Positions 28,510 to 37,574 of a DNA stretch of 64,000 nucleotides are shown here, in pieces (within the stretch, counting starts at the first letter, position 1; every line of letters starts with the position of its first letter). The notes under the pieces were generated by a model. The model had not been told where the DNA came from. It did no database searches and saw only the letters and a list, made by a program, of their open reading frames with translations. The stretch spans positions 372,001 to 436,000 of the forward strand of contig NZ_JAUSQV010000001.1 of the NCBI RefSeq assembly GCF_030811475.1, read 5' to 3'. The DNA is from Nakamurella flavida. GTDB taxonomy: Bacteria; Actinomycetota; Actinomycetes; Mycobacteriales; Nakamurellaceae. The position numbers and the translations under genes are program-made.

Positions 28510-29275
28510 GTGACGGCCACCCAGGACGGTCGCGCAGAAGGCGAACCCAGGACACGGGAAGACGCTGAGGTTGGCGGGGCTCTGCTGATGCTGGGTACTG
28601 TCCTGGCACTGGTGTGGGCCGACACCCCTGGTCGGACAGCTCCGAGGCGCTTCGGACACCGTCGTGGATCCCAGTGCCCTGGACCTGTCCCTGGGGGAGG
28701 CGCCGGCTTTGCTGCACGTCCTGCTCAACCTGTGGCTGCTGATGGCGTTGGCGCTCGTTGCGTGGGCGTTGATGCACGCCTCCGGTCTCGACACCTCCGT
28801 GGCCGGGGTTCGGCTCGGGTTCACCGTCCCGGTGATCCGGTCCCGAGGCGCCGGTGGCCCGGACGCGGGGTCTCGGGACGGCGAACACCTCCGGCACCTG
28901 TGGCGGCCGGTGTCCGCGGGGTTCGCGGTGCCGGTGTTTCGCGTTCTTCCGGCCGGGGGCACCGTGAGGGGGCTGAGCGGGCTGGTTGACTCTCTGCAGG
29001 ATCGGGTCGCCCTGGGCATCGTCCTTGGTCGTCGGCAAGACCGTGGGCATCCTGGGTGCGACGGCGCTGGTTCCTCGATTCAACGCAGGCCCGGCTGGAG
29101 GAGAACCTGTCCTTCGGGTCCGGCAGCGTCCGCGCCGAGCACGTCAAGGGAGGAGTCCTGGCGGATTCGTTCCTGGCCGCAGCGCTGGCCGCGATCGTGC
29201 TGCGGGTGCATCTACCGGCGTCTGCACCAGAGGAAACAGTCCGGCACCGATCTCGACGGGCCCTGGGGCCCATGA
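28510..29275 (+). pseudogene. nhaA: Broken Na+/H+ antiporter nhaA
   Basis: Remnant of an NhaA antiporter scattered over all three frames. In order: EVGGALLMLGTVLALVWADT (N-terminus, from about 28567), WSDSSEALRT in a second frame, ALDLSLGE in a third, WALMHASGLDTSVAGVRLGF then TVPV (a later helix, so over 100 residues are missing before it), WRPVSAGFAVPVF and GLSGLVDSLQDRVALGIVLG, then VVGKTVGILGATALVPRF in another frame, RLEENLS, AEHVKGGVLADSFLAAALAA, and YRRLHQ near the end. At least five frameshifts and two deletions. Directly follows the BCCT gene, so once part of an osmotic or ion-stress pair. Confidence 0.82.
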
Positions 29276-29429
29276 CGATGGCCGGCCTGGTCCGGCAGCC
29301 CGGCTCGGGCCGGCGGACCAGGACCCGGCACGAGCCGCGCAGTCGTGACGGGCGACGTCGATTGGACCCTGTCCCTCTGGCGACCCGCGGCTCACGACGC
29401 AGGCCGGAGCAGAGTTCCGATCGGTTCTT

Positions 29430-29963
29430 TCAGGCCTGGGGGCCCGCGGTTTCGGGGCGGGTCTCCCGGCGTAGCCAGGTGGTCAGGTCGGCCCGTTGGG
29501 AGGGGATCAGCGGTAGGTCGTCACTGGTGACGGCGACGTACCCGGCGTACTGACCGGGCAGGGGGAGCGTGAGGTCCGGGACGAGGGATTCCAATCGGCC
29601 GTGGCTGTCCAGATCCAAGCCCTGGGTGGGGTCGACGTCGTCGTGGCCGGGGGCGATGATCTCCCGGCACCAGTGCGGGTGGTCCAGGATGTCCTGGACG
29701 GCGCGGCCGATCTCGCGGAGCGCGGCATCACGGAGCCGGCCAGCAACCTGGTCGCGGAGGACGGAGACGGCGTGGGCGGCGGCCGCCGCGATGGCCTGTT
29801 CGGTGTGTTCGGCTCCCGGCATGGCCGGGTAGTGGTCCACGCCGGATATGGGCCCGGACCTCGGGAAGACGCCGACTGGCCCGGCGTCCCGGACATCGGG
29901 TACTCGCTGTGCCGTGGCTCGGAAACGGGGAGGGTGGTGAGCGGCGATACGTTCGACGGACAT
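29430..29963 (-). CDS. Hypothetical protein
   Basis: A 177-residue open frame with plausible coding character; not recognised. The middle part (HTEQAIAAAAAHAVSVLRDQ onward) looks helical, and the end DDLPLIPSQRADLTTWLRRE is charged and soluble. No signal peptide or membrane segment. Start uncertain: ATG at 29963 or ATG at 29822 (MPGAEHTEQ); neither has a strong ribosome site. It lies in a decaying region, so it may itself be a remnant. Confidence 0.4.
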   Translation of the reverse strand: MSVERIAAHHPPRFRATAQRVPDVRDAGPVGVFPRSGPISGVDHYPAMPGAEHTEQAIAAAAAHAVSVLRDQVAGRLRDAALREIGRAVQDILDHPHWCREIIAPGHDDVDPTQGLDLDSHGRLESLVPDLTLPLPGQYAGYVAVTSDDLPLIPSQRADLTTWLRRETRPETAGPQA

Positions 29964-30129
29964 GGAGTATCCCGGGCGCCGGGTGGAACCTGAAGGGTTT
30001 GCCGGGTTCGATGCGGTGCGGCGGCGTGAGCGGCGGCACCGGCCCCGGGGCGGCTGGTGAATCAGCCGTTTCAGCGTAGTTCCACTCCGGGGTCGCTGCC
30101 AAGAGCGGAGTCATTCGGTGGCGGCGGTG

Positions 30130-30530
30130 GTGGGTTCGGGGCATGCCGAGCGGTCTGATGGCGGTCAGACGGTGCCGGGCGGCACGGCGGTCCAGCTCGG
30201 CCCCGCCGGCTGCGTGCCCGCAGGCCAGCAGCATCCCGATTGCCTGGGCGATCTTTCCGGCCTGGGAAATCGCGGTCCGCTGATGCTGCCGCCGGTGTGC
30301 CGTCGCGCAGGGTGCTGATCACGGTGCTGGCGGAGTCGGCAGGGCCGGTCAGCACCAAGGTGATGGACAGGCCGAGGAGGGCCGCGATGACCTCGGTGAG
30401 GTCGTCGTGCAGGACGGCCAGGATGGCATGCAGGTCTGTGCCGGGGATCTCCAGGGCGTCAGTGAGCACGGCGAGATGCTGACCACGATGAGCGGGCAGG
30501 GTGAGGGGGAACTCCGTGGGAGTCCTCGGC
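30130..30530 (-). pseudogene. Frameshifted ANTAR-type regulator remnant
   Basis: Reading leftward from about 30530, one frame gives TDALEIPGTDLHAILAVLHD followed by DLTEVIAALLGLSITLVL, clearly like the intact ANTAR gene at 34255-34914 (DDLPAILAVLVADLTAAIS). The ANTAR-like part continues in a different frame as KIAQAIGMLLACGHAAGG near 30220-30260, matching VDQAIGFLVDQGYPPGQ of that paralogue. So at least one frameshift separates sensor and RNA-binding parts. Confidence 0.6.
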
Positions 30531-30722
30531 CCTCGTCGTCTCGATGCTGGGTCACCACTCCGGAAGATCGAGCGGCAGAGCGGGCCTTGGGGAGTGCCGA
30601 TCGGGGGTCGGCAGCACGACAGGCCGAGCCGATCATGAGCCGCCGGTACCGGTTCTGGGGGCGTTCGTGATCCACTGTCGCCTTGTGTGCGGGGTTCCGC
30701 ATCCGGGTCGAGGAGCGCGTGC

Positions 30723-31502
30723 ATGTCTGAATCTGCGTCCGGTGGCTCCGCCCAGGACCGGGATGCTGACGAGGACCTGGCCACGAGCCTGGCCGGTTTG
30801 GCCGGTCTGACCTCGCTGGGTTCCACGCTGGAATCGGTGCTGACCCAGATCGCCACCTTCGCGGTCCAGGCCATCCCCGGCGCTGAAGGCGCCGGGTTGA
30901 CCCTGCTCGAGGAGGGCCGGTCGGACACCATCGTGAAAACGGCGTCGTTCGTGGTGCAGGTCGATGACATCCAGTACAGCCTGGGTGAGGGTCCGTGCAT
31001 CGACGCCGCCGCCCAGAGGCAGACGATGCGCTCGGGATCGTTGGGCGGGGACCCGCGTTGGCCGCGGTTCGGGCCCCGGGTGGGTCGTCTGGGCGTGCAC
31101 AGCGTGTTGTCCCTGCCCCTGATCACCCCGGCCGGGGTGGTGGGTGCGATGAACGTCTACGCGCACGGCAAGGACAGCTTCGACGAACAGTCCGAACGCA
31201 TCGGCGAGGTCTTCGCCGCACCGGCGGCCGTCTCGGTGCAGAACGCCCAGATCCTGGCCCAGACCCAACGTCTGGCCGGCCACCTGCAGGCTGCGTTGAC
31301 CAACCGCGCCGTGATCGATCAGGCCATCGGCATCCTTCGTTCCCGAGGCGGGCTGACCTCCGACGAGGCGTTCGACCGGCTGCGGCACATCAGCCAGCAC
31401 GAGAACCGCAAGCTCTCGGCCGTGGCCGCCTCGCTGGTCGAAGAAGCCGTCAACCGCACCCGGCTCCCCGCCCGACTGAAGACCCCACCTCCCCCGAGCT
31501 GA
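30723..31502 (+). CDS. GAF and ANTAR domain response regulator
   Basis: Cytoplasmic regulator: a GAF sensor domain (about residues 30-175) and an ANTAR RNA-binding domain (about 190-245). ANTAR proteins act by antitermination on paired hairpins in mRNA leaders. GAF features: IPGAEGAGLTLLEEGRSDTI, YSLGEGPCIDAA, RFGPRVGRLGVHSVLSLPL. ANTAR features: NRAVIDQAIGILRSRGGLTS and DEAFDRLRHISQHENRKL. ATG at 30723 with GAGGAG 7 bases upstream. Very similar to the leftward gene at 35004-35840. The conserved Cys in EGPCIDAA is shared by both; a redox or ligand role is a guess. Confidence 0.9.
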   Translation: MSESASGGSAQDRDADEDLATSLAGLAGLTSLGSTLESVLTQIATFAVQAIPGAEGAGLTLLEEGRSDTIVKTASFVVQVDDIQYSLGEGPCIDAAAQRQTMRSGSLGGDPRWPRFGPRVGRLGVHSVLSLPLITPAGVVGAMNVYAHGKDSFDEQSERIGEVFAAPAAVSVQNAQILAQTQRLAGHLQAALTNRAVIDQAIGILRSRGGLTSDEAFDRLRHISQHENRKLSAVAASLVEEAVNRTRLPARLKTPPPPS

Positions 31503-31750
31503 GGACCGCCACAAGGGGCACCGGTGGCGCAAGCACCTTCTTACGGTGTAAGTTCCTCTGAGGCTGGACGCAACAGCCGACCCGGGGCGGTGGCACCGCA
31601 CACGCCGTGCCACCTCGAGACCCACCGCCCGGCCAACAGGACGCCAGGGGACGCGCAGAGGATCACCTGCGCGGGACCGTGGTTCCTCATCCTTCGATTC
31701 ACCCCGGTGGGTGCCAGCGGCAGCTGAGTCCCCGGTAAGCAGAGCTCATC

Positions 31751-32440
31751 ATGATGTCCTCGACCGCGCGCGACTTCTCCGTCCGGGTCCTGCAGAGCAC
31801 CCAGTCCGCCGTCGGCGACACCGGCACGACCGACGTCACCGGCATCGCCGATCTCCTGGACATCGCGCTCGGCTGCGGAGTCGCCGACTACGCCGGCGTC
31901 TGCGAGCAGGACCCGCACCTACCCGGGTCATTCACCACCGTGGCCCCCACCCACCACCTGGTCCGCGCCGCCGATCGGCAGCAACTACACAACCAGCACG
32001 GGCCGTACCGGCAGACTCGCTCCCAGCTCGGCGTGCTCACCTCACCCGACGTCGCCGCCGACGCCCGCTGGCCGCTCTGGGGTCCAGCCGCCGCGGCCCT
32101 GGGTATCGGCTCGGTCATGTCCGTGGCCCTACGCGGCCGCCGCACCTTCGGGGCGGTCACCTTCTACACCGCCACACCACGACCCCCCACCGCCGATCAG
32201 ATCGCCCAGGCAGCAGTGATCGCGACGTCCATCTCGATCGTGCTGGCCAGCCGGCCAGTGCGCGCCCTGATCACCTCTCCCCGATCCCGGGACCAGATCG
32301 GCCAGGCCCAAGGCATCCTGATGCAGCAGCATCAACTCACCGCCGATGAGGCCCTGGACATGCTGCGCCGGCTGTGTCACGACGACAATCGGACCCTGGC
32401 CGACCTCGCCGGCTCCGTGGTCGACGGATGGGCCTCATGA
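31751..32440 (+). CDS. GAF and ANTAR domain protein, divergent
   Basis: A 229-residue protein with a diverged GAF-like N-terminal domain (DARWPLWGPAAAALGIGSVM is the recognisable core near residue 105) and a clear C-terminal ANTAR domain: RDQIGQAQGILMQQHQLTAD then EALDMLRRLCHDDNRTLADL. ATG at 31751 or the next codon 31754. It follows the first GAF-ANTAR gene by 249 bases, in the same direction. Signal unknown. Confidence 0.85.
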   Translation: MMSSTARDFSVRVLQSTQSAVGDTGTTDVTGIADLLDIALGCGVADYAGVCEQDPHLPGSFTTVAPTHHLVRAADRQQLHNQHGPYRQTRSQLGVLTSPDVAADARWPLWGPAAAALGIGSVMSVALRGRRTFGAVTFYTATPRPPTADQIAQAAVIATSISIVLASRPVRALITSPRSRDQIGQAQGILMQQHQLTADEALDMLRRLCHDDNRTLADLAGSVVDGWAS

Positions 32441-32733
32441 CCATTCGTCCCGAACCCGCCCCGCGCCCGTCCGACGGGGAACGGCGAGATCGCAGGACCG
32501 GCTCAGGGTCAAGGAGAGCTTGGTCCACTGATCCCAGGGACCACGCCGAGTCGATGTTCTCGACGATGTCGACGCCCGCGATCAAGAAGTCCCAGCCTCC
32601 GGGAGTGCGACCACCACCGACATCGATCGGGGTACGAGCCCACGGAATGAACGTGGCCGCCAGCAACTGCGACCGATTGCACGTGGATCTCAGAACACCA
32701 CGTCATCGATATTCGGACGAAAGACAGGAACCT

Positions 32734-33090
32734 GTGACTGAATGCCCACAAGACAGGGCGCACCTGATGACGCTGATCGCGGCCGGGGACAGGATGGCAC
32801 TGGCCCACCTGTACGACCACACGGTCCCCGTCGTGTACGGCATCTGTCGGGGGATCCTGGGCAGCGAGGTCGACGCTGAGAAGATCACTCAGGACGTCTA
32901 CATCGAGGTGTGGACGTCAGCTGCCCGCTTCCGCGAGTCCGACATCTCGGTCACGCAGTGGATCTGTCGCATCGCTTACCAGCGGGCCGTCGACGGACAT
33001 CGTGCGCCAGGTGGTGGGCGTCAGAACCTCGGCCACAGCGCTCCGCCGATCTCGGGAGGACGACCGGCGACGAGGCCCGGTCGCACCTGA
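32734..33090 (+). pseudogene. Truncated ECF sigma factor, SigK-like, region 4 missing
   Basis: From GTG 32734 (AGACAGGA just upstream) the protein reads as sigma region 2: GDRMALAHLYDHTVPVVYGI, then AEKITQDVYIEVWTSAARF and TQWICRIAYQRAVDGHR, matching SigK-type ECF factors. After residue about 93 the sequence turns into low-complexity Gly/Pro/Arg text and stops at 33090. Region 4, which binds the -35 element, is absent in this and the other frames nearby. No anti-sigma gene is adjacent. Likely a pseudogene; a region-2-only protein is conceivable but unlikely to work as sigma. Confidence 0.65.
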
Positions 33091-33328
33091 CGAGCGAGGT
33101 AAGCATCTCGGATTCACGCCACCGTGCATGGTTAATCGGCTGTGGCCCGGGACAGTGCTCGCGATGGAGAATCTGAGACTGAACACGCGAGTGCAGCCTG
33201 TCTGATCGGGAAGTGTGAGATGGCGCCCGTCCTCCTGTCACGCAACGCTGGTCAGGCTGCCGCGGGACATCTCGCGGACATGGAGCCGTTTCGGTGGACC
33301 GTTGTGCCGGCGCAACCGAGCAATCGGG

Positions 33329-34116
33329 TCATGACGCGAGTGAGCCCGCGAAGATCTGCCACGCCAGCAGGGACTTGGCAACCAGACTCAGGACCAGGTA
33401 GGTGTTCTCGCCGAAGGCGTAATCCCGCCACGGGCCCACCTGGCGGTACTGCAGCCATTGATTCACCGCGAAGGTGAAGAACGCGATCAGCAGCGACACC
33501 GCGATACCGAGGACGAAACCTGGGATCTGCTCGGCCCCGACCAGGTTGATGGCAATCGCCACCCATGGCGCGAGGCCGGCGATCGTGCCGAACCAGAACG
33601 GCAGCATCGTCGTTTCGTTTCGGCCGGGTGGGTTGAAGCTTTCCTGCAGCCAGCCGAACAAGATCATCGCCACGTTGGCTCCGATGACCGTGACCATCGT
33701 GCTGATGCCGGTCAGGCCGAAATAGAACCGATCAACACGATCATGATCGTGGAGCTGACCGAGTACTCCAGCCACCGGAACCGGTTGATCCCGCGGCGCA
33801 GGTCCCGCTCGTAGACCGATCTGGCAGCCGTGGCGGTCAGCAGGTGGTCGACCGCAGCCAGGAACAGGAACACTGCGACGGCCGGTCCGACGGCGATGTC
33901 GAACAGCCCCGAAGGTGGATTCGGGGTGGACCCCGGGGGGCCCGACGGATAGGACGAGGTCACGGTGACGGCGAACCCGCCGCCGAGCACCAGGATCGCC
34001 ACGGCCTGAGCCGCGTGAAGAACGGTCAGACCGAGATTCCATCGACGCAGTCCAGCCAGTCGTCGGTCGTTCACCCCAACCGCGACGTCCTGCGGAGATG
34101 TAGCCGTTCCGTCCAT
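33329..34116 (-). pseudogene. Heliorhodopsin gene with a single frameshift
   Basis: Seven-helix retinal protein of the heliorhodopsin family, split over two frames. The N-terminal part (34116 down to 33712, 134 residues) includes RFRWLEYSVSSTIMIVLIG; Glu117 in it matches the heliorhodopsin counterion. It runs into TGA at 33714-33712. The next frame continues at once: LTGISTMVTVIGANVAMILF, MLPFWFGTIAGLAPWVAIAI, FAVNQWLQYRQVGPWRDYAF, and VLSLVAKSLLAWQIFAGSLA, where Lys (about residue 248 of the joined protein) is the retinal Schiff-base lysine. Restoring one C in the GGCC run at 33715-33718 gives a normal 262-residue protein. All functional residues seen are intact, so the lesion is recent or an assembly error. 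Confidence 0.85.
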
Positions 34117-34254
34117 GTCGAGCCGCCGATCAGATCGAGGTTCGGTGCAGCTCGCGCCGGCCCCGGTGTCCGGGGGCTTGTCCAGCGTCGCACCCCGGGC
34201 AGGTAGGACCCCTGGCCGCGCCTGCCCGTCTGGCGTCTCTCGCGGGCAGCCGAC

Positions 34255-34914
34255 TCAGCTGGCGGGCCGTCTGGGACCACCCGGGCGGGAGACGATCCGG
34301 CGGGCCATCGTGGTGATGCTGACGCCCGTGGTGGTGGCCCGGCGGAGCAGTTCAGGATGGGCCTGTCCGGGGGGGTAGCCCTGGTCGACGAGGAACCCGA
34401 TGGCCTGGTCGACGGCGGACCGCTCCGCCAGATCGTTCAGCAGCCGCCGACTGTCCGATGCGGTGGGCGGGGGCAGGTGTCGGTCCAGGACCACCGACGT
34501 ACCGAAGCCCGGAATGCGCTCGGCGTCGGCGGCCAGATCGACGAATGCACCTGGGTTCTGGGCGTACAGCACGAGGCGGTCGCCGGGGGCGGTCCGCAAC
34601 GGCAGCAGCAATGATGTGGCCGCGACGCGGGAGATCATCACATCGACTGCGAGGGGTTGACTGCCCGCGGTCACCGTCATGACCAGACCGGAGAAGGAGC
34701 TGATCGCGGCGGTGAGATCCGCCACCAGCACGGCCAGGATCGCGGGAAGGTCGTCGCCGCTACCATCCAGGGCCACGGTCAGGGCATCGAGCTGATCGGT
34801 CAACTGCGTTCTGCGGGGCAGACCCACGGCCAGCACTCCCGGGCGCGTCCCGATCGCAGATTGTTCGAGCCCTGGGCCGGGTCCCGCGCCGATGGTGAGA
34901 CCCGATGCGATCAC
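34255..34914 (-). CDS. ANTAR domain protein with undefined sensor part
   Basis: 219 residues from a GTG at 34914. The C-terminal half has an ANTAR-like domain: RSAVDQAIGFLVDQGYPPGQ and HPELLRRATTTGVSITTMAR. The N-terminal 130 residues (DDLPAILAVLVADLTAAISS, then AVDVMISRVAATSLLLPL) form a predicted alpha/beta domain that I do not recognise as GAF. A pseudogene copy lies at 30130-30530. Start uncertain; a GTG at VLAVGLPRR is an alternative. Confidence 0.7.
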   Translation of the reverse strand: MIASGLTIGAGPGPGLEQSAIGTRPGVLAVGLPRRTQLTDQLDALTVALDGSGDDLPAILAVLVADLTAAISSFSGLVMTVTAGSQPLAVDVMISRVAATSLLLPLRTAPGDRLVLYAQNPGAFVDLAADAERIPGFGTSVVLDRHLPPPTASDSRRLLNDLAERSAVDQAIGFLVDQGYPPGQAHPELLRRATTTGVSITTMARRIVSRPGGPRRPAS

Positions 34915-35003
34915 TGCGGACGGGAGTCGGGTCCAGATCCTGCGGGTGACGCGCTGCCGACACTACCCGGTCGGCCGCGTCCGGTGGGGCGGGCGGTCTG
35001 GGA

Positions 35004-35840
35004 TTATTCGGCGGGGCGACGAGTGCGGGCCCGGGCCCGGGCCCGGGCCCGGGTGGCGGCCTCGGCCACGATCTGCTGACCCACCACCGTCAGTTTGACG
35101 TGCTGGTTCTGACTCATCTGCCGCAATCGGAGGAATGCCTCCTCGGCGGTGTCACCACTGCGGCTGATGAGGATCCCGACGGCTTGATCGATCGCCGGCC
35201 GGCTCACCAGTGCCGCTTGCAACTGGGTGGCCAGCCGTTGGCTCTGGGCCAGTATCTGGGCGTTCAGGACGGATATCGCCGCAGGGACCGAGAACATCTC
35301 ACCCAACTGCTCGGCTCGTTCGTCGAAGGCGTCCTTCGCGTGGGCGTACACGTTCATCGCTCCCACCACCCCGGAGGGGGTGCTCAACGGCAACGACAGC
35401 ACGCTGTGCACACCCAGCCGCCCGGCGCGGGGCCCGAACCGCGGCCAGCGCGGGTCACCGCCCAACGACCCGGACCGCATGGCCGTGCCCGTCGCGGCGG
35501 CGCTGATGCAGGGTCCCTGTCCGATGCTGTACTGGATGTCATCTATCTGCCGGACGAAATCGGTGCTCTTGACGATGATGTCGGCCCGGTCCGGTTCCAA
35601 GAGGGTCAGACCGGCACCGTCGGCGCCGGGAATCGCTTGCACCGCCATCGTGGCAATCTTGGTGAGCAACTCCACCAACCCGACCCGGTCCGTCGACAAC
35701 GCCGCCAAGTCGGACAAACTGGCGGCCAGATCCGCGTCCTGCTGCTCGGCCTCCTGCTGAGCCCGGTCTGCGCCCCCCTCCTGGGCGTCCAGATCGGCGG
35801 GGTGGTCGGCCAGATCTTCGGGGCGTCCCGCGTGGTCCAT
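35004..35840 (-). CDS. GAF and ANTAR domain response regulator, paralogue
   Basis: 278 residues from ATG 35840 (GGAG a few bases upstream). Close paralogue of the rightward gene at 30723: IPGADGAGLTLLEPDRADII, YSIGQGPCISAA, RFGPRAGRLGVHSVLSLPLS in GAF, then RPAIDQAVGILISRSGDTAE and EAFLRLRQMSQNQHVKL in ANTAR. It differs by a longer charged N-terminus (residues 1-45) and a C-terminal Arg-Ala tail encoded by a hexanucleotide repeat. Together with 30723 it frames the heliorhodopsin region as an inverted pair. Confidence 0.9.
   Translation of the reverse strand: MDHAGRPEDLADHPADLDAQEGGADRAQQEAEQQDADLAASLSDLAALSTDRVGLVELLTKIATMAVQAIPGADGAGLTLLEPDRADIIVKSTDFVRQIDDIQYSIGQGPCISAAATGTAMRSGSLGGDPRWPRFGPRAGRLGVHSVLSLPLSTPSGVVGAMNVYAHAKDAFDERAEQLGEMFSVPAAISVLNAQILAQSQRLATQLQAALVSRPAIDQAVGILISRSGDTAEEAFLRLRQMSQNQHVKLTVVGQQIVAEAATRARARARARTRRPAE
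35026..35053. repeat. Hexanucleotide repeat coding the Arg-Ala tail
   Basis: Four and two-thirds copies of CGGGCC lie inside the 3' end of the GAF-ANTAR gene and encode alternating Arg and Ala. Changes in copy number would keep the frame. Confidence 0.85.
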
Positions 35841-36315
35841 GAAGAGCTCCTGTCGCGACACCGATCGGCTGGTCACCGCGACGGTACCGCCGCGCCCGGC
35901 CTCACTCGGCAGGCGTTCCCGCGCCCGTCCACCCGTGACCACAGGTGGAACATGGTGTCGCTCCTCAGGTCAGGAGACGAACGAGCTCCCGGTCACCACC
36001 GCGTGTAGCCTGACGGAGACTGTTCGAACAGTCGGTCTGGAGTCTGTGGGCCTGTCACTCCCAGCAGTGATCGCGCACGGAATGGGCACCAACGCCCAGC
36101 AGCCAGGCAGCTCCGGGGTCATTTCCGCCACCCCTCAGGACGATCGACGTGAACCCCTTCGCCTTCAGCCGCCGCGCACTTCTCCAGTCGGCTGTGCCGA
36201 TGCAGAGGTTGGCCGACGTTGCTCATCCGTCGGGCCACATCGATCGCGGTCCATCGGATCGAAACCGGCAACCCTCCGAGGCCGAGCAGGGCCGCAACGA
36301 CGTCGGAGCGGGCCG
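35841..36315. other. Region without a supported gene, 475 bases
   Basis: Open frames overlap on both strands but none is recognisable. It contains the upstream region of the leftward GAF-ANTAR gene and of the small gene at 36316. Confidence 0.35.
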
Positions 36316-36553
36316 ATGACCAGTCCTCTCCTGGACACGGAGCGGACGCCCAGGCAGGCAAGCCGGCCCGCGCGGCGTAGAGACCTGGAACAGATCGTCG
36401 ACGATGTCTGTGTCGAGTTGCAGGACGAGCCGGTGGATGTCGCGTCGCTGCGCCGAGCAGGCCGTGGACGATCTTCACCCCTCCATCAGTCCTGAGTCGC
36501 TGCCGGAGATGGCGGTCCGACTGACGCTCATCCGTGTCGCCGCCCTGGAGTGA
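36316..36553 (+). pseudogene. Frameshifted small helical protein gene
   Basis: ATG at 36316 has GGAG 7 bases upstream and starts MTSPLLDTERT, then RRDLEQIVDDVCVELQDEPV. Near 36455 the reading continues better in the next frame as EQAVDDLHPSISPESLPEMA followed by VRLTLIRVAALE and TGA at 36551-36553. Joined, it would be a charged helical protein of about 79 residues. I do not recognise a named function. Confidence 0.4.
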
Positions 36554-37241
36554 CCGGTATCGGAGGACGGCGGGAATCAGCTCACGGATACCGATGAGAG
36601 GCGGCGAGAAGCCGTACTCGGTAGAGAACATCGAGCCGCGCGGCCTCGGACCCGCCGTGCGGAAGCCATGACCCGCAAAGTGCCATGTTGGACGCCGATG
36701 AATACGCCGCACCACTCGTCGTGACCTGCGCCGGGGAACACGTCGGTTGGAGCGATGACAATCTCGTCACCGCCATTGGCGGGCTCGTCATCGGTGTCAT
36801 CCTCGTCGCCACGCACTCTGCACAGTCTCGCTGTCAACCGACGTCCCCTGGTCCGGGGTCCCGGTCTCGGACCGGATGTGTCGACCGTCGGATCGGAGGC
36901 GGGGCTCGTGGCCTTGGAGGAGATCATCAGAATCCGGTCAGGATCAGGGTCGGTCCGCGGTGACAAACCGAACACTCAGGGGCTGACCGACCAGGGCGCC
37001 GCGGTGGGAAGTGTCCGCGACGTCACCATCGGATCCGGTGGATTGCACGGCCAGGCCGACATCGCCGTCCATGACAGCGATCCCGCCTCCGCCACCGTCG
37101 GGGCGCTTCCCCCTGGGGGCCGCGCTGTCGCCCGCGGTTGTTCCAACCGTCACCCAAGTACACCGGCTCGACCGGCCAGGCCGGTCATCCTGTCGGTCCG
37201 ACCATCGTCACCCCGTCGGTCAACGCACCAAGGAGAATGAG
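36554..37241. other. Region without a supported gene, 688 bases
   Basis: Frames on both strands have no recognisable content or good starts. The last bases hold the AGGAGA ribosome site (37231-37236) of the DUF3040 gene. Confidence 0.35.
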
Positions 37242-37574
37242 ATGCCACTGTCGGAAGACGACCAGCGCGCCCTGGCCCAGATCGAACTGGCGCTGAGCCA
37301 GGACGATCCGGCCTTCAGTTCCAGCATCGCGGACAAGCGGTTTCAACGCCTGCAGCGCCGCAGGATCCTCATCCCGGTACTCCTGTTCGGAGTCGGGGCC
37401 GTCCTGCTCGTCGCCGGCCTGGTCATCACCGACGCGCTCCTGGGTGTGGGCCTGGGTGTCGTGTTCGGAGCATTGCTGATGCTGGCTTCAGCGGCGGCCC
37501 TGTTCTACCGGCACCGCCATCAGGTGCTGTTCCGCACATCGAGTGAACCGGCTGCCGACCGCAAACTCCTCTAG
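37242..37574 (+). CDS. DUF3040 family small membrane protein
   Basis: 110 residues beginning MPLSEDDQRALAQIELALSQ then DDPAFSSS, the hallmark DUF3040 start. Two hydrophobic helices (about residues 47-67 and 71-92) follow a basic stretch, and the end is soluble. Widespread in actinobacteria with unknown function. ATG at 37242 with AGGAGA 5 bases upstream. Confidence 0.88.
   Translation: MPLSEDDQRALAQIELALSQDDPAFSSSIADKRFQRLQRRRILIPVLLFGVGAVLLVAGLVITDALLGVGLGVVFGALLMLASAAALFYRHRHQVLFRTSSEPAADRKLL

Noticed and set aside
30071-31126. A 351-residue leftward open frame opposite the GAF-ANTAR gene
   Set aside because: Its first part is antisense to the GAF domain. Only its last third resembles a real protein, and that was reported as the ANTAR pseudogene.
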